A stretch of DNA of 64,000 bases from assembly GCA_005281725.1 (NCBI GenBank), contig SSBO01000015.1:186850-250849 (forward strand), given 5' to 3'. The translations under genes were made by a program, and so were the position numbers. The stretch comes from Wuchereria bancrofti (Eukaryota; Nematoda; Chromadorea; Rhabditida; Onchocercidae). Under the pieces are notes generated by a model. The model had not been told where the DNA came from. It saw only the letters and a program-made list of their open reading frames with translations, and did no database searches. Of this stretch, positions 34,101-47,792 are shown one piece after another; position 1 is the stretch's first letter; every line of letters starts with the position of its first letter.

Positions 34101-35535
34101 ATATATAATTACTTCCAATCTAACTTTATTTATTTATATTGGCATTATTATCATATCATATTCGAATTCATTCAGTAATTTAACTGAAACAGATTTAATG
34201 GGAAGCAATATATGTGAATGTAATAATTTGCAATCATGATTTTCCCAAACGACTATAATAACGATTATAATTAATTTCAAATTACTGTTCTTCCAATATT
34301 TTAGTTGCACCATTTATAATTGTCTAATAGCAAGATTTCTGATAATTTCATATATTTACAATCATCTAAAGACTATGGTATTAGAATTTATAATGATTTT
34401 CGACTAAACAAGAAAAAGCGATGCATTAAAATGAGATTTTGTTTATTTGAATATGAAAATTTAATACTGTGATAGTACCTGAATAATTAAAATCTTATAT
34501 TTTTAGTTTCATATCTTAATTCATTTCCATTTTATGAAAATGAATTAAGATACATAAATATTGTGGATGCACCAGTTTTATGAATTAAACCTTCTCCTTT
34601 CAACTTTGATTTTCATTGAATATTGAAACTGAAGAAATCGTTCCAGAGTTCCAAATGACAAATAATATATTAAAAGTGCTATCATTAATATTTCAAAATT
34701 AGTACAGAACACTTATCATTTATTGTCTTTGATCTTTCGATCATTTATCATAGCTTAATTTGATTACATTTTGCCTAATTTCAAAAATTTTAACGTTCAT
34801 CAGTTAGGTTACAACATAACATAATTTGACTTATCAATAAAAATATGGCAATAATTCTAACATTCTCTGAAATAATTATTCAAACAATTTCAAAATAATT
34901 TATGCGATGTAATATTATCGAATTGAACTAAAAACAAGCAAACAGAAAAAATTGCATAAAAAATGAGATTTTGTTTGTTTAAATATAAAAGCAGTAATAT
35001 TGAAATTACCTTCTTGATCGATATATTAATAATTAAAATGGATATGGAAATTCCGAAATAATTCTTCGATTTTTTCACTTCATTCCATATCACTTAGACA
35101 AGAAACAAAAAATAATTCGTTTACTTGCAAAAGACAAATTTAATTTGTCCTAAAGATTTAAACCATGCAAATTTATTCCTAGCATTTAGGCTCTAAAAGT
35201 ATTATTGGCATTGAACTACAGCAATAGAACATATGCAACGGTATAAAATGAAAGTTTGAACTATTATATATCTTTAAAAAAATACTAAGTAATGAATATT
35301 CAAATCAGTTAATGTCTTGAAAAGCTTAGAAACAATTATGTTTATTCCTAGTAGCCAGTTATATTAAATTTTCTTGTTAATCTCAATAAATGTTATCACG
35401 CCAATCTCCACATTACCTATTTATTTACAATTAATTTAACTTATATAATATTTTTTTTAATGACTTCAATCAATTTATAACAATTAAATTTGAAAAAAAA
35501 AACAATTTAAGGAAAAATTTTTAGAAGAAGAAGAA
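31139..35535. other. Intergenic stretch between ZP and GPCR genes
   Basis: No gene is supported in about 4.4 kb. It includes the upstream flank of the ZP gene, a CT dinucleotide run at 33,306-33,323, and AATAGAAAGTAAAATRGTTA-like repeats at 32,109-32,185. A TATAAAAG box at 33,528 is followed by a 19-codon ORF (see findings). The listed open frames are AT-rich and motif-free. Confidence 0.6.
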
Positions 35536-38500
35536 TCATTGTAAAATCTTCGACGCATTATTATCGGTGAAATCAGCTTTCAGTTGAATCAAATGACGTT
35601 GTGTTTTTCTTGAAGTTTTTGAATATTTCTTTGAACATGATTGATTTAGCTATAACAAATCTCTTTAAACAAAAATTAAAAAAAAAGAAAATGAAATCAA
35701 AAGAATTTGAAAACAAAAGAAATTCACCTGCCGGTTTAGAAGACCATATAGTATAAAATTTGATGCAGAATTAATATATGGAAGTGCATGCACTCCGTAC
35801 ATAAAATAAATAAATGATGAATTGGGCATCTCGAATTCCGGTGGCGGAAATATTTCAAGGTAAAGTAAATAAAGTACTGATATCCAATACGGTGTCCTGA
35901 AATTTATCACTGCTAATTCAAATGATCTTTTCAAATTATTTTCATAAAGTTTTTTAAATAATATAGTGAGCAAACAAAACTAATTGCTAAATAAATAACA
36001 ACGCAATTTTTATTTATTTTTTTTTTTTGTTTTTTGCTTTTAATTTATTCCGAAAAATATTAATACAATGTTTTCAAAAAAATTGTACAAAAAGAAAAAG
36101 ATGAAGAAAATTAAGTTTGTGATTTGTTATTCAATGCATTAAAAAGATTCCAGAAATTGAAGTCTAGGATGGAATTTAAATTTAAACTCAATTTCTTGTT
36201 ATATTTTACTCAGATTATCTGGATGATAAGCATGTCAAGAAGGACATGAATAGGTGGAGGTAAAACTACTTTCCAACACAATCATAACAAATTAGCATAT
36301 GAGAAAAAAAAGACGGATCAATTCGAAATAAACAATGAGAAGGTTTGTTGTTTTCAATTGAAACAATCAGTATTTACGAATTATTTTATGCATAATCATA
36401 ATTAATTAACTTTTTGCAATTTCAATTTAACTTATACTATCTCTTGAAAAATGTATAGTAATTCTAATAATTCTGGAAAATGATAAAACGTAAGGATGCA
36501 AGTATCATTCGTAAATTTATCAATAAATTAGCAAACACAACAAACCAGCAAACGAAATGAAACAAGCATAAAAGAAGTGTATAAGTGGCAATCCTTATCA
36601 CCGGTATTTTATCTTCTATCCAAGATTTCCGGAAAAAAAAAGCTTGCATCCCTTTTCTTATCGTTCGACTCTTTTCAAACAATGTTAGTAACATTCGAAA
36701 ATAAAAAAAAACCATCATTAGCAGAGGGATGAGATAAGCCTAAATGAAATGAAAGTTACAAATTATATTTGTTAATTTAAATGCAATAAACTAAAAAAAA
36801 GATTTAAAAAAAAGATTAAAAAAAGGATTAAATGAAACGATATTTGAACAATGTATCATATTGGAAATCAAATAAAATTATAATTGAAAAAATATTCAAT
36901 GGTCATATAAACATATTCCTTCACCTTCTTTCATTTTTACCAGAATTTAGAAAGAGTTATTCCATAATTTATTATTGATTAATCTTAATTAGTAAGAAAT
37001 TAATTAGTAAGAATTACAATTAATAATTGAAACAATCATTTTGATCAAAAATACAACGATAAAAACTTACGAAAATGAAGCAAGTTAAACTGAACCATAT
37101 GAATAGTTTATTGTCTAAATTATCGGCGCATTTGAACAAATGTAACCGTGTTATTTCATTCTTTTCCCTGTTATAACTTTCGTGTAAGATTATTTCCTGT
37201 AACTTTAATTTAATTTTTAACAAAATTAGATTTACAAATTTAAAAGAAATTATGAAAATTATTGTATTTGCCAACTATATTTCCTTTCCTCGAATTTTTG
37301 CGATTTTTTATCCGTGGAAAAAATATGAATTAAATATACTTTATCTCTTTAAATGATTGTGTTATATTCTTTGATAACTATTTTTATTCTATTTATTTTA
37401 TTTTCTATTTAATCTTTTATTCTATATTACAAGCCTATCATTTCCATCCATTACAATATTTTTTGTTAATCATTAACTAAAATTTTAACCTTTAACATTT
37501 GTTATACCATATTTCAACAATTTCTATAAAATTAAAGAAAAAAAAAAACAAATTAAATCAACTTTCGACTGAGCAAAAATCACGATGGGAGAAAGCATAA
37601 TACAAGTTATACAAAACATAAATGTTAGCATAAAATAAGCTGTCCTCGTTTTCCGTAATCCAACCTGAAATAACAACAGGATTTCAATACGGCGCTAAAG
37701 TTCAATTCCGAAGTGCAATATGGCCACTAATTTGTGAAATAAGTGCCAGACAATGATTTCACTAACGATTGAGCAACTTGATTTTCACACATTTATCCAA
37801 ATGCAAATTTTTTCTTAAAAATAATAAAAATTTCTAACTTTACCAAAAAAAAGAAAAATTTACAATTAAAAATCCAAATTTCAAACAAATTTAAGGAAAA
37901 AAATTTCTAACAAATAAATATACCTTCAATGGATGACAAACTCCGCAGTATCTATCTATACTGAAACACACCAAAATCAGAGTGCTAAAAATTTTTCCAC
38001 TATGCTCAAATAATCGAAATAATTTACAAATTGCCGTTCCAAACATCCAAAAACCTAATATCTAAAATATAAACTATATTGTTTCAAAAATAATATTTAA
38101 ATAATTAAACTGAAAAATAAATGAATCCATACTTGATCAGTGATAGTCATCGGTAACGGTAGCATACTTATGAAATCAATAATACTTAAAACACAAATGT
38201 AAGTCAAAGTAGCATTTTGTCGAGCTCTGAAAATGATCATTTAAAAGATGATAAATTGTTAATATGATAGGAAATTTAAAAAAAAAAAAAAAACTGCATG
38301 AAAAATTACCTGACAGATGTTATTCTATATATATTTTTTATATCTTCCAAATACATGTAATAATTAAAAGTAGATAATCGATTTTTTAGATAATTCATTT
38401 CCAATTATTATGTCACCTGGGATCAACAGATCTAACGTGAAATACGACAGCTAAGGTAGCGGCATTTCCACAAGTACCAAGCATAAATAAGAATGCGTAA

Positions 38501-38800
38501 AGTGATGCGATAGCCATCAAACCAATATTATCATGATTTGTAAACGGTAAAACATAATTGATTTTAACCTGTAACTTTTTATTTCAAATCAAATATGTTA
38601 TTTTGAAAATTTCCAATGATATTAAAAGTTTCAAAATTAACAAAATGAAATGAAGGTCAGTAATATTTGCTCAGAAGAAAAGATCATTTATTCCACTTTA
38701 TTTTTCCTGCATTTAAATTTGTAAATTTATTATTGATTGAATGAAAATATAACAAACAAACGTTGTCAAAGTCGATTTCGTCAATAGTATTATTATCCAT
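35536..38800 (-). CDS. Class A (rhodopsin-like) neuropeptide-type GPCR
   Basis: Nine minus-strand exons join in phase: 38,800-38,762, 38,568-38,417, 38,226-38,133, 38,061-37,924, 37,664-37,563, 37,196-37,071, 36,739-36,546, 35,896-35,728 and 35,649-35,536, giving 375 residues. The N-terminus carries an NNT glycosylation site. TM1 has the GN motif (TCGNAATLAVVF). Cys107 at TM3 can bridge Cys198 in extracellular loop 2. DRY is at 131-133 in the string DRYCGVCHPLK. TM6 has CWTPYW (281-286). TM7 has HALPYINSASNFILYG, with Phe where NPxxY has Pro. The tail is Ser/Lys/Thr-rich. The CHPL, CWTPYW and PYINS features recall the vasopressin/GnRH-type receptor group, but the subfamily is uncertain. It should couple to G proteins in neurons or muscle. 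The intron 5 donor (GTTGAT) is weak. Confidence 0.88.
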
Positions 38801-41800
38801 GAAATAATTCAGGATATTACTGCTGAACCATCCATGAAATAAAATTCATATATAAATTTGCAACTTCAGAATAAATCACAAATCTAATCAAAATCGCATT
38901 TTTGCTTTGCTGAAATTTGATATGTAACAGACAGAGTACAGCAGATTCATCTCAGAAACTTCCAACTTTTATAAAATTTTATTCTGTTTTGAGCTTATCA
39001 GTTAATAGTAGAAAGTTTCTTCATAGTACGAATACTTTAAGCAAAATTTAAAGTTTAGCACTTTCTTTCTTTTTTTTTTTTGATAAAAAACTTTTACTTA
39101 AAACAAATATTGAAGAAATGAGTTTGAAATAAAATTATAATATCAGATGACACGTGAATCATTCATTAGAAAAGGTTATCGTAAATTATCACATATATCG
39201 TTTCAATAAACTGTTTTATTTTTAAAGAAAGTTAACAGAACTTATTTTCTAAAAAAAAAAAAATTTTTTTTTAAATCACAATATGCTGGAGATTATTCAT
39301 AATATTTTTAAAATGCGTTTTATTCAAATTCCATTCACAGCTATTGCATAATTAATTAAACAAATGTTAAATGAACTACTTTGTATTATTCTATTTTTGA
39401 TTACTTTTATATCAGTTTTTTAACTAATGAAAATTTTAAGCCAAAATATTAATTTATTTGCAAATTTAAATATTATATTTATAATGAGATGTTTTTCAAA
39501 AAGTTCAAAAGTGACGTTCTAGCAAAAATTAAGAGAAAATTCCGTAATAAGTGGTTAAAAAATCGAAGGTATTGCTTTTTCTCAAAGATTAGTTTTTTGC
39601 TTAAAATCTTACTGCTAAAAGAAGAGATTCCGAATTTAATAATCAATAATTAAAAATTTTTTTTCAACTCTTTCATTTAGTGAAGGATTTATAAAATGAA
39701 GGAAATACGTGCGTCATTCGTTTTCTCTTAATTTGAAAATTCAATTTGTTTTAATGAAAGAATTTGAGGGGAATCTTTGAAATTCTGGAATTCACGATTT
39801 ATTTTCAAAAAAAAGTAAGTAAACATTATCAATATGATTAATTGCAGCACTGTTGCTAGCATCAGATAACCGAATATCAGCTCAAACTGGTCCAATTAAC
39901 TTTGAATCAATAGCACAAATCTGAAAGTATAATATTTGGAAGCCTATACGAAATAAAAGAAAAATATTTAAATGATTAAAATTTGTGATTTGGAATTTTA
40001 TGTAAAATAATAAATATTAATTTGATAAAAGTGAAATTTTTTTTTTTTTTGCAAAAAAAAGATTCATCGGAAGGAATGAAAGACAAGAATATGAAATCGA
40101 ATTTAGATGAGATTATTCGAAACTAAGAAATGTTAAAAACATATAGTATCACGAATCATTTCTAATCCTTCCAGAAATTTGCTATTTAAAATATCATTTT
40201 CCTGAAATAATAGCTTGAAATGCTAATAGGCCAATGAAACAGCACTGTCATGTTTTTGGAAAAGAAAAAAAGAAACTTTTCAGATGAACAATAAATTTAC
40301 ATAATTATGAGTTAGCATAAATAGTTTTATAAAAAAAAAAAGACATTTCAGTTCTAATTTTTGCTTTTTTCCATTTTCAGTATGTAAATAAATCGATATA
40401 CAAATAGTTTTCATACAAATTTCGATTTACGAGTGCACTTACCTGGCATTTGCACCTTTTCATTAATATTATTTCATGTTAGCTATTTCATTCATTTTTG
40501 CCTATCGATTTTTCAAAAAATCAATTTTGAGCAACATCGATTTTATGTTTAGCTATTAATTTCTGACACTAATTTATAATTAGCAATTAATTAATTATCA
40601 CCGACGAAGTAGCGGAATGATTAATGATTATTACCAGTTTTCAACATCTTGTATTGTTTTGAAATAATCATTTATCTTTTTTAATTGCTTCTCATCTCGT
40701 ATCATATTTCATTCAAGATTTATATCGTGGCATTATAGTGGTAAATTTAAAAGAGCTTTAAATAATGGCCAAATGAAACAATCAGATTGGTTAACTTTTT
40801 GTTTGCTAGCACAAATTGCCAGAATTTCTTATTTGTTAAATATTCAATTCACTGAAATGATGGCCAAAGTATCGAAATACCTCTATTGCAGGTAAGTTAT
40901 TAATTAAAGTAAGCTATCAACTTAAAGAGTCAGTGATCGTCTTATCAATTCTCAAACGCAATCATTATTTTAACTCTTTCGTATTGGTTGGAATCGAAAT
41001 ACTTAACGATAGGCTAATAATGAAAATTTGTAAGAATTTCAAGACAGTTTAAAAGATAAGGAAAGTGTCCGCTTTTACATGCCGTCTATATTTCGACTTA
41101 TATTCGAAAATTTCAACAAAAAATCTAAGATGTTAGAAGCAAAATGAGATAAACTGTGTTAAAATAATTGAATTAATTACTAACCAAAGTTTAGAGTCAA
41201 ATTAGTTAGACAAGTCAATCTACTAGAGCTTCTATCACTCCGAGACTATAGATTTCAATAAGTCATGCAATTAAAAAAGAAAAAAAAAACTGATTAATAA
41301 ATTGTTTGCATAGATTTAACTCGTCCTTTCAAAAAAAAAAAAAGAAAAATTACGTACAAATTACACTTTTGTTTATATTCTATTTAATTCAAAAAATTTT
41401 TTATATTTCTCAGTGACACTTTAGAAAAGTTCATTTCACTTAAAAAAAGCAGTGAAGTAAATTACTAGGAAAAGCAAAGTTCGAGAGAAACCTACCAGAC
41501 AATCTGCTTTATTCTAGGTCAAAACTACCTGGCATATTTGATCTGAATAAAAGAGTTTTAAGTTGAAAAGTACAAATGAGTTATGGAAAAGATTTGTCAA
41601 TTATTTTACTAAGTGAATTCTAAGTAAATTTAGTAAATATATGTGTATGTATGGATGACAAATATTATTTGCATATGCAATTAGTGACATTTTGTCATTT
41701 GTCGGTGACAGAAAATATTGAAAAGAGTGTCATCTTGTACGAAAAATTTGTGATTCGTTATAGATAATATCATTATAGTACCAGCTTTAATTTTTAATTT

Positions 41801-44800
41801 CAAAAATTTCCACCTTAAAATATTTGGTGCAGCAATAAAAGTAATCAGTAACAATAATAATAATAATAGTAGCAATAAAATGATAATAGTAATGAATGAT
41901 AAAAATTTGCCTTACCAGTCTTACGTCATATTTCAATTTAAAATTCATACGACAAAATCCCTTCCGAAACTTCGACTTTTGAACAAATGGTTTTTTTTTT
42001 TTGTGATGATGATACTTTTTTTATTCATTTTTTAATCTTTCCTCTATTTATCAATTTCTTTCTGCCTGTCTTGTTTAATTATTTGCCTTTTCTTTTGCTT
42101 ATTTAAAATGTGAATTTTAAGTTATGAAATTTAAATCAAACAATAAGATGATTCTCGTTGGCTTAGCTTGGAATATTCATTAGATTCGATTATAATAAAT
42201 ACATTTGCTACTATAAAAATAAATGAAAAAGAATGAAAAGATATAGAAATGAAAAAGAAAAATTTACAACCTGAATTGAAATATACATTTAATGACTTCG
42301 TTCTTGCTGGATTAAATATTTAGCAATTAATAATTGAAACTGTCAATTGATTTCTATCGGAATTATCGGATTTTCACATCTTTTCTCTCTTCTTCCTCTT
42401 CCTCCGCCCATGAGAAACTCGGCGACATTAATGCCGCATGCGCTGTCCATCATATGCATTACCCTTCCTTTCTTATATTTCTTTTCTCTCATTATTGTCT
42501 CAAAAAAGCGAAATCATTTAGCAAACTGAAATTAATTGCTGTTGGAATGAGTGTTATCACGGATAACGTCAAAATTTCCCAACTAATCAAATGAAATTTT
42601 TGCTATTTTAGTTATGTCATTAATAAGCTTTGCAAAATTTAAAATAATCCAACGATTAAGCAATGACTGTAATAAAATAACATAAAAAGAATATAAGAAA
42701 TTATTGAACAACAACAAAATTTTTTCACTATTATAAAAAATATTTGAAAAATATTTGTTCAAAGTATTATGGCTTTAAATTTTTTCTTTATAAAATTACT
42801 CTCTATGATAGTCAGTTTGCAAATTTTAGTATAATTAATATAAATATTAATATAAATGATATTTCTGGTTGTTTAACAATGCTAACCATTAAATGATTTA
42901 GCTAATTATTTAAAATTATAAATATTAATTTTGCTAAATAAGTAAATGAAATTTAACTTAAAAATTTCTTTTCCAAGTTGAGTAAAACAAATGCAACTTC
43001 ACTCTAATATGTGGTGAAAATTTTTGATGCAATTATAAATTGATGAAAAATTTATTTGATAAAATAAAATATGAAAATAAAATAATGCGCAGTAATTTTC
43101 TTCTCGTACATTTTTATTATGGTCAGTGAATATTTGAGGCAATTTAAATTGAATAGAACTGAAAAAAAAAAATGATATTTAATGAGGGTATGATGCCCTT
43201 AGTTGAATCTATTAATTAGTTTTCTAATAGAAACTATGAAAGAAGCTATGAATTTAAGCTATTGCTAGAAAAAGATAACAAGATTCCTCATTTCAACCAA
43301 AAAAAGGGAAAAAAAAAAGCACAAATAATATCTTCTTGAATTCATAAATTTAAATATGACGTTAGAAGTATTTATAAGAACTTATGTCACGAATTTATTC
43401 ATAACTCCAGACTAAAGTTAAGTTTCAAAACCGTTTTCCTGTGAAATTGTTTATAATAATCGGCATTATTTCAATGAATACATTCAGTTTCATATTTACG
43501 ATTTGATTTTTTTTTTTTTGCATGAAAAATTAAAATTATTCAGCTATGAATACAACAAACACTAATTAAATTTTAAGATTCAATACTTGAATTAAAAAAA
43601 AAGACTTTTCATATTTTTGATCTTAAGTAGCTACTAGACAAAATTGATATGAAAATAAAAAGTCTCGAAATTGCTTTTGAAATTATATATCTTTTTTAAT
43701 CTAATACTTTTATAGCCACTCGATAATTTAATTTCTTTTTCTTCTTTTTCTCTTTCATTTTTTATTTATTTTTTTATTTACTTAACTATTCTCTCAGAGA
43801 TAATCGTCGGTGATATCATCTCGATTAATTCAATGAGAAATTAGAGAAATTTGATAATTAAATTATCTCTTATGTCTATAAAAATTTAAATATTTTATTC
43901 TATCATTACAAATGATGAAATATTTAATGAAAAATAATTATGATAAAAAATTACATTTGTATTAAATATAAGTGATCATTTCTTCAACTCAAAAAATTTT
44001 GCATTATCATATAAATTAACTTAGGGAGGTAGGAAAGGAAGGAGAGAAAGAGGAATAAAGAGAGAAAAGAAGAAAATAACAATTACTAAGAGTTAATTGA
44101 ACTGATAGCAGTGAGAGAAATATTTAAAATAAATGGAAACTAAATTAGACATGATTTAAACAATATATAATTCAAATTTTAATTTATAACTAAACTTATG
44201 ACAGTCTTTAATGAAATGACTCTTTTTCCTTCAAATTTAGCAAATTTTCAGTAATTTTAATGAAATGTCTAATAGTAAATAAGAATAAATAAATAATTAT
44301 TGAAATGTGCCCTCATTAGGTTCTTTTGTCAAAAAAAAGAGAAAACTATAAAGATAAATTTATATCATTTCAAAGTTTTAGTTAATGGCGCTGTTGTTTC
44401 GTTTAATATTTGATATTTTCACATGTTGTTTAAACAGGTAAAAGTTTCAAATATTTGTTGAAATGAAACTACTTGAAAACTCATTACTAATAAATAATAT
44501 TAAAAGTAAGTTCGAAAAAGGAAATTAAAAGTTGCTTTACATATATTTAAAAGTTGAAATAATAGAGGATTTTAGAAGAATTATTTAATTTTCTAGCCAT
44601 TTTTAAAGGATGTAAAAAATATTAAAAAATGTAATAAAACTTTATCATTTTTTTACGTATAAGTTTTTAAGTTTAAACTTTATTTAGATAATATTAACAT
44701 AGGAAATGCTAATTTCAAATATAATTCCTTCATTGTTGCAAACAATAACAAAAAATGTGAAATAGCAAAGTGGAAGTAATGTGATATTCCATAACAAAGC

Positions 44801-45813
44801 AATAATAGGAGAAATTGAAACCAATAAATTTTTTCTCTTTCATGAAAATTTTGAGCAAATCTTTCTTGGATTTAATTATGAAAGCAAACTTCTAAGTGAA
44901 AATTATGTAATTTGCAAATGAGAAACTTAAATTAATTAACTGAAAAATAGAATAAAATATACAAAGAGCACATGGATGTGATTAATATTTGCATATCTTA
45001 CGTAATTTTAATTTTTGATTAATTAGCATTTAATTAACTTACGTGAAGCTTATATATAATATTTGTCGTTTAGATAATTATTTTTTTTTCTAATATCATT
45101 TTTTGGATGACACAGCTTTCATTAATTTACCCAGCTAAATGCAATATTTTCATTATACCTTCACATATAATAATGTTTTCAAACATTCAATTTCATCTGT
45201 CTAACAGACTTATTTAAAATGCAATTAAAGCTATTAATTTTGTATTTTCAAAAGTTTCAGCAACTCAGATGGAATGTAATTTTTTTTAGAAAAAAAATTT
45301 CAGTGAGAAAATTCAGTGATCATAAAAATCATTAAAGTATTAAATGCCAAAGTGGAAATGGTTTAGGAAATTTCGATTGAAATGATAAGATGAATCATAT
45401 ATTATTGTTCATTCCTTCAATCTTTGTAGTTTTATTTTTGACAAACTTTTTCATATCAGTAATAAACGAATACATTTAACTCAAAAAAAGTTGAAGTAAA
45501 GCAAAATTTGTATTCTCAAGGCTTTCGATCTTATTGTTCTTTCTCTAACTGTTCTTTCATCTATGATAATAAACTCTTTTAATCATATCAGAAGCAATTT
45601 TGACAATCATTTTTCTGCCTTATCATTAAGACGGAATGTAAATAATAATAATAATAAAACAGTTTAAACATTAAATTCAAACATTAATTATGCAAAAATG
45701 AATCTAAATTACAACTCTGAGGAGTTAAAGGTTAAACATTTAATAAACGAATGAAATCGAATTTTTTCTGCTATAAATTTTAATGTCACTTTAGGTAATT
45801 GTAGAAACGATCT
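38801..45813. other. Long AT-rich intergenic stretch
   Basis: No complete gene is supported. Two exon-like pieces are worth noting. At 39,810-39,886 the minus strand encodes a hydrophobic helix (LIFGYLMLATVLQLIILI) after GGACCAG. At 40,690-40,892 the plus strand stays open and ends at a strong donor (TGCAG|GTAAGT). Neither has partners. A GC-richer islet lies at 42,380-42,475. The rest is poly-A/T-rich. Confidence 0.5.
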
Positions 45814-46415
45814 TATAAAGGTGACAATGTTCAATTACTTATTACTGATTTCATAATGAGATGTTTTAATAACAACTAAATACTTTCTTAGTGAATAAAC
45901 AAACAAAAACATAAAACCTTAATGCTACGTCGAGTAACAAACACATTACGTACGCTTCATTCCACGTATTCTAAAATTGTAAACCAACTAACTGAACAAG
46001 TAAATAATTTCAGATAGTATTGAGGAACTTTCAGATAATTAACAGTTGCAAAGACGATCACATATATGTAAGAATTTGAGAGTTTAACTTGTTGAGACTA
46101 TCTCAGATTGAGACTATTCGACTATTTCAGTAATTTTTGATCTGAAATTGTTGAATACATTCCATCTTCTACGATGATTTAAAAGCGTAATTGATAAAGT
46201 TACAATAGCATCGATCAATGCCGCTTGAATGCCTGAATTGGTGATCTGATCGATTTGATCGATCAAACATCATTTGCTCTTGTCAACTGATATTCAAATT
46301 CTTTTTTGGCTTTATTACTTTTGGTTCAAAATTTCTCATTTCCTTTTGTACAGAGTTGTTGTTAATTATTTCAGTGAAATTAAATTTGTTTCTCACCGCT
46401 ATTGCTAATGGAAAG
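45814..46415 (+). repeat. Left arm of large inverted repeat
   Basis: These 602 bp match the reverse complement of 49,319-49,936 at roughly 95% by eye. The outer edge begins TATAAAGGTGACAATGTT and the inner edge ends GCTATTGCTAATGGAAAG. The arm is less AT-rich than its surroundings, contains the nested palindrome TTGATCGATCAAA-like string near 46,255, and has no ORF. Confidence 0.9.
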
Positions 46416-47761
46416 TTCCTTTTTTTTTCAGTCAAAAATTTTTTCTTTTCTTGAAATTTCTGAATTTTGAGATAGGAAGAAAATAAATTGTCGATGCTTC
46501 TAATGGTGACTTACTAAAAGTAAAATAGTTTCAAAATTTGCTAATTTCATCTCATATTTCATTATTTTTTTCCACGGTAGGCTTTTTATATCAGTGAAAA
46601 TTTTCGGAAGAAGAAAAAAGAAAAAATTTCTTTTCCTCAATTACGATGGACTCAGAACTTCCTAAAAAAGTAACTAAAACATGTTAATGGCTAATCGATT
46701 TTCACTAAATAATTTTCACAGGCTTATTTACATTATTTTATAAATAATATTTAACTTAGGCAGATTTTTTTTTTTTGATAGTAAGGAGAGAGAAAAGTTA
46801 AATCTAACAATACTTAAGATTTTAATAAGCGTTGATTAAAGTAATCAACTTTAAAAGAAAAAATTTAGTTTCTAAAAAACGGAAAAAACAAATTAATGAA
46901 AATTTTTTTTGTGCATTGATGACAAATCATTGGATGAAAATGTTAATTTAATATGAGAAATGTCATAAATTGATGAGTGTAGCGATTCTTTTTGATTTTT
47001 ATTGCTTTCAGAATGATTTGATAAAAACATTTAAGCATTATTATCACCCTTCTTATATATTTATAAAAAGATTTTGAAAATTTAAGCATTTATAAAAAAT
47101 TTAGGAAAAATAAATAAAACAAACAAAAAAAAAAAACAGTGTGTTTGTTTATGTATAATTAAAAAATGTAATTTTTGTGTTGTGAATTTAAATTAATGAT
47201 TCTAATAACACAGAAATAAACTAAACGTTATAGTAGCTTGAAATTTTTTCAGCAAATAGTTCAAAATAAAAAAAAAAACAAATTGTGCAATAAATTATTG
47301 TTCTAAATAATTCTTTCATTTCTTTAGTACTTTACATTTTTTCCTTGCAAAAATTATTTACCTACAATTATAAATATATTTTATATGACGGATTGTGGAA
47401 AAAAAAAACGGAAGCATTCACTGCTACTTCAAAATTTGTTAAATAATTTTTTACTTTTTTTTTTTTTGGTGTTGAAATGATAATAACTGTAATAATATCG
47501 CCAACTAGCAGAATTGAAAGAATTAAGAAGGAAATTAAACAAATTTGTGTTTATCGATGAAAAGACTAAATGTGGCGATTTTTGGTCGCTTAAATTGCAA
47601 TCGAATTTGTTGCACAAGAAATATAGTAAAATTGAATGTTTACTGAAAGTAAATTGAAGACAGATGTACTGAGCTATTAAAAAAATCGTTTCCATTTAGA
47701 TGAATCAATGAATGCTTTCTGTTTTGCAATTTTCCGTCTGTTTTTTTTTCGTTACTTCAAA

Positions 47762-47792
<31 letters not shown>

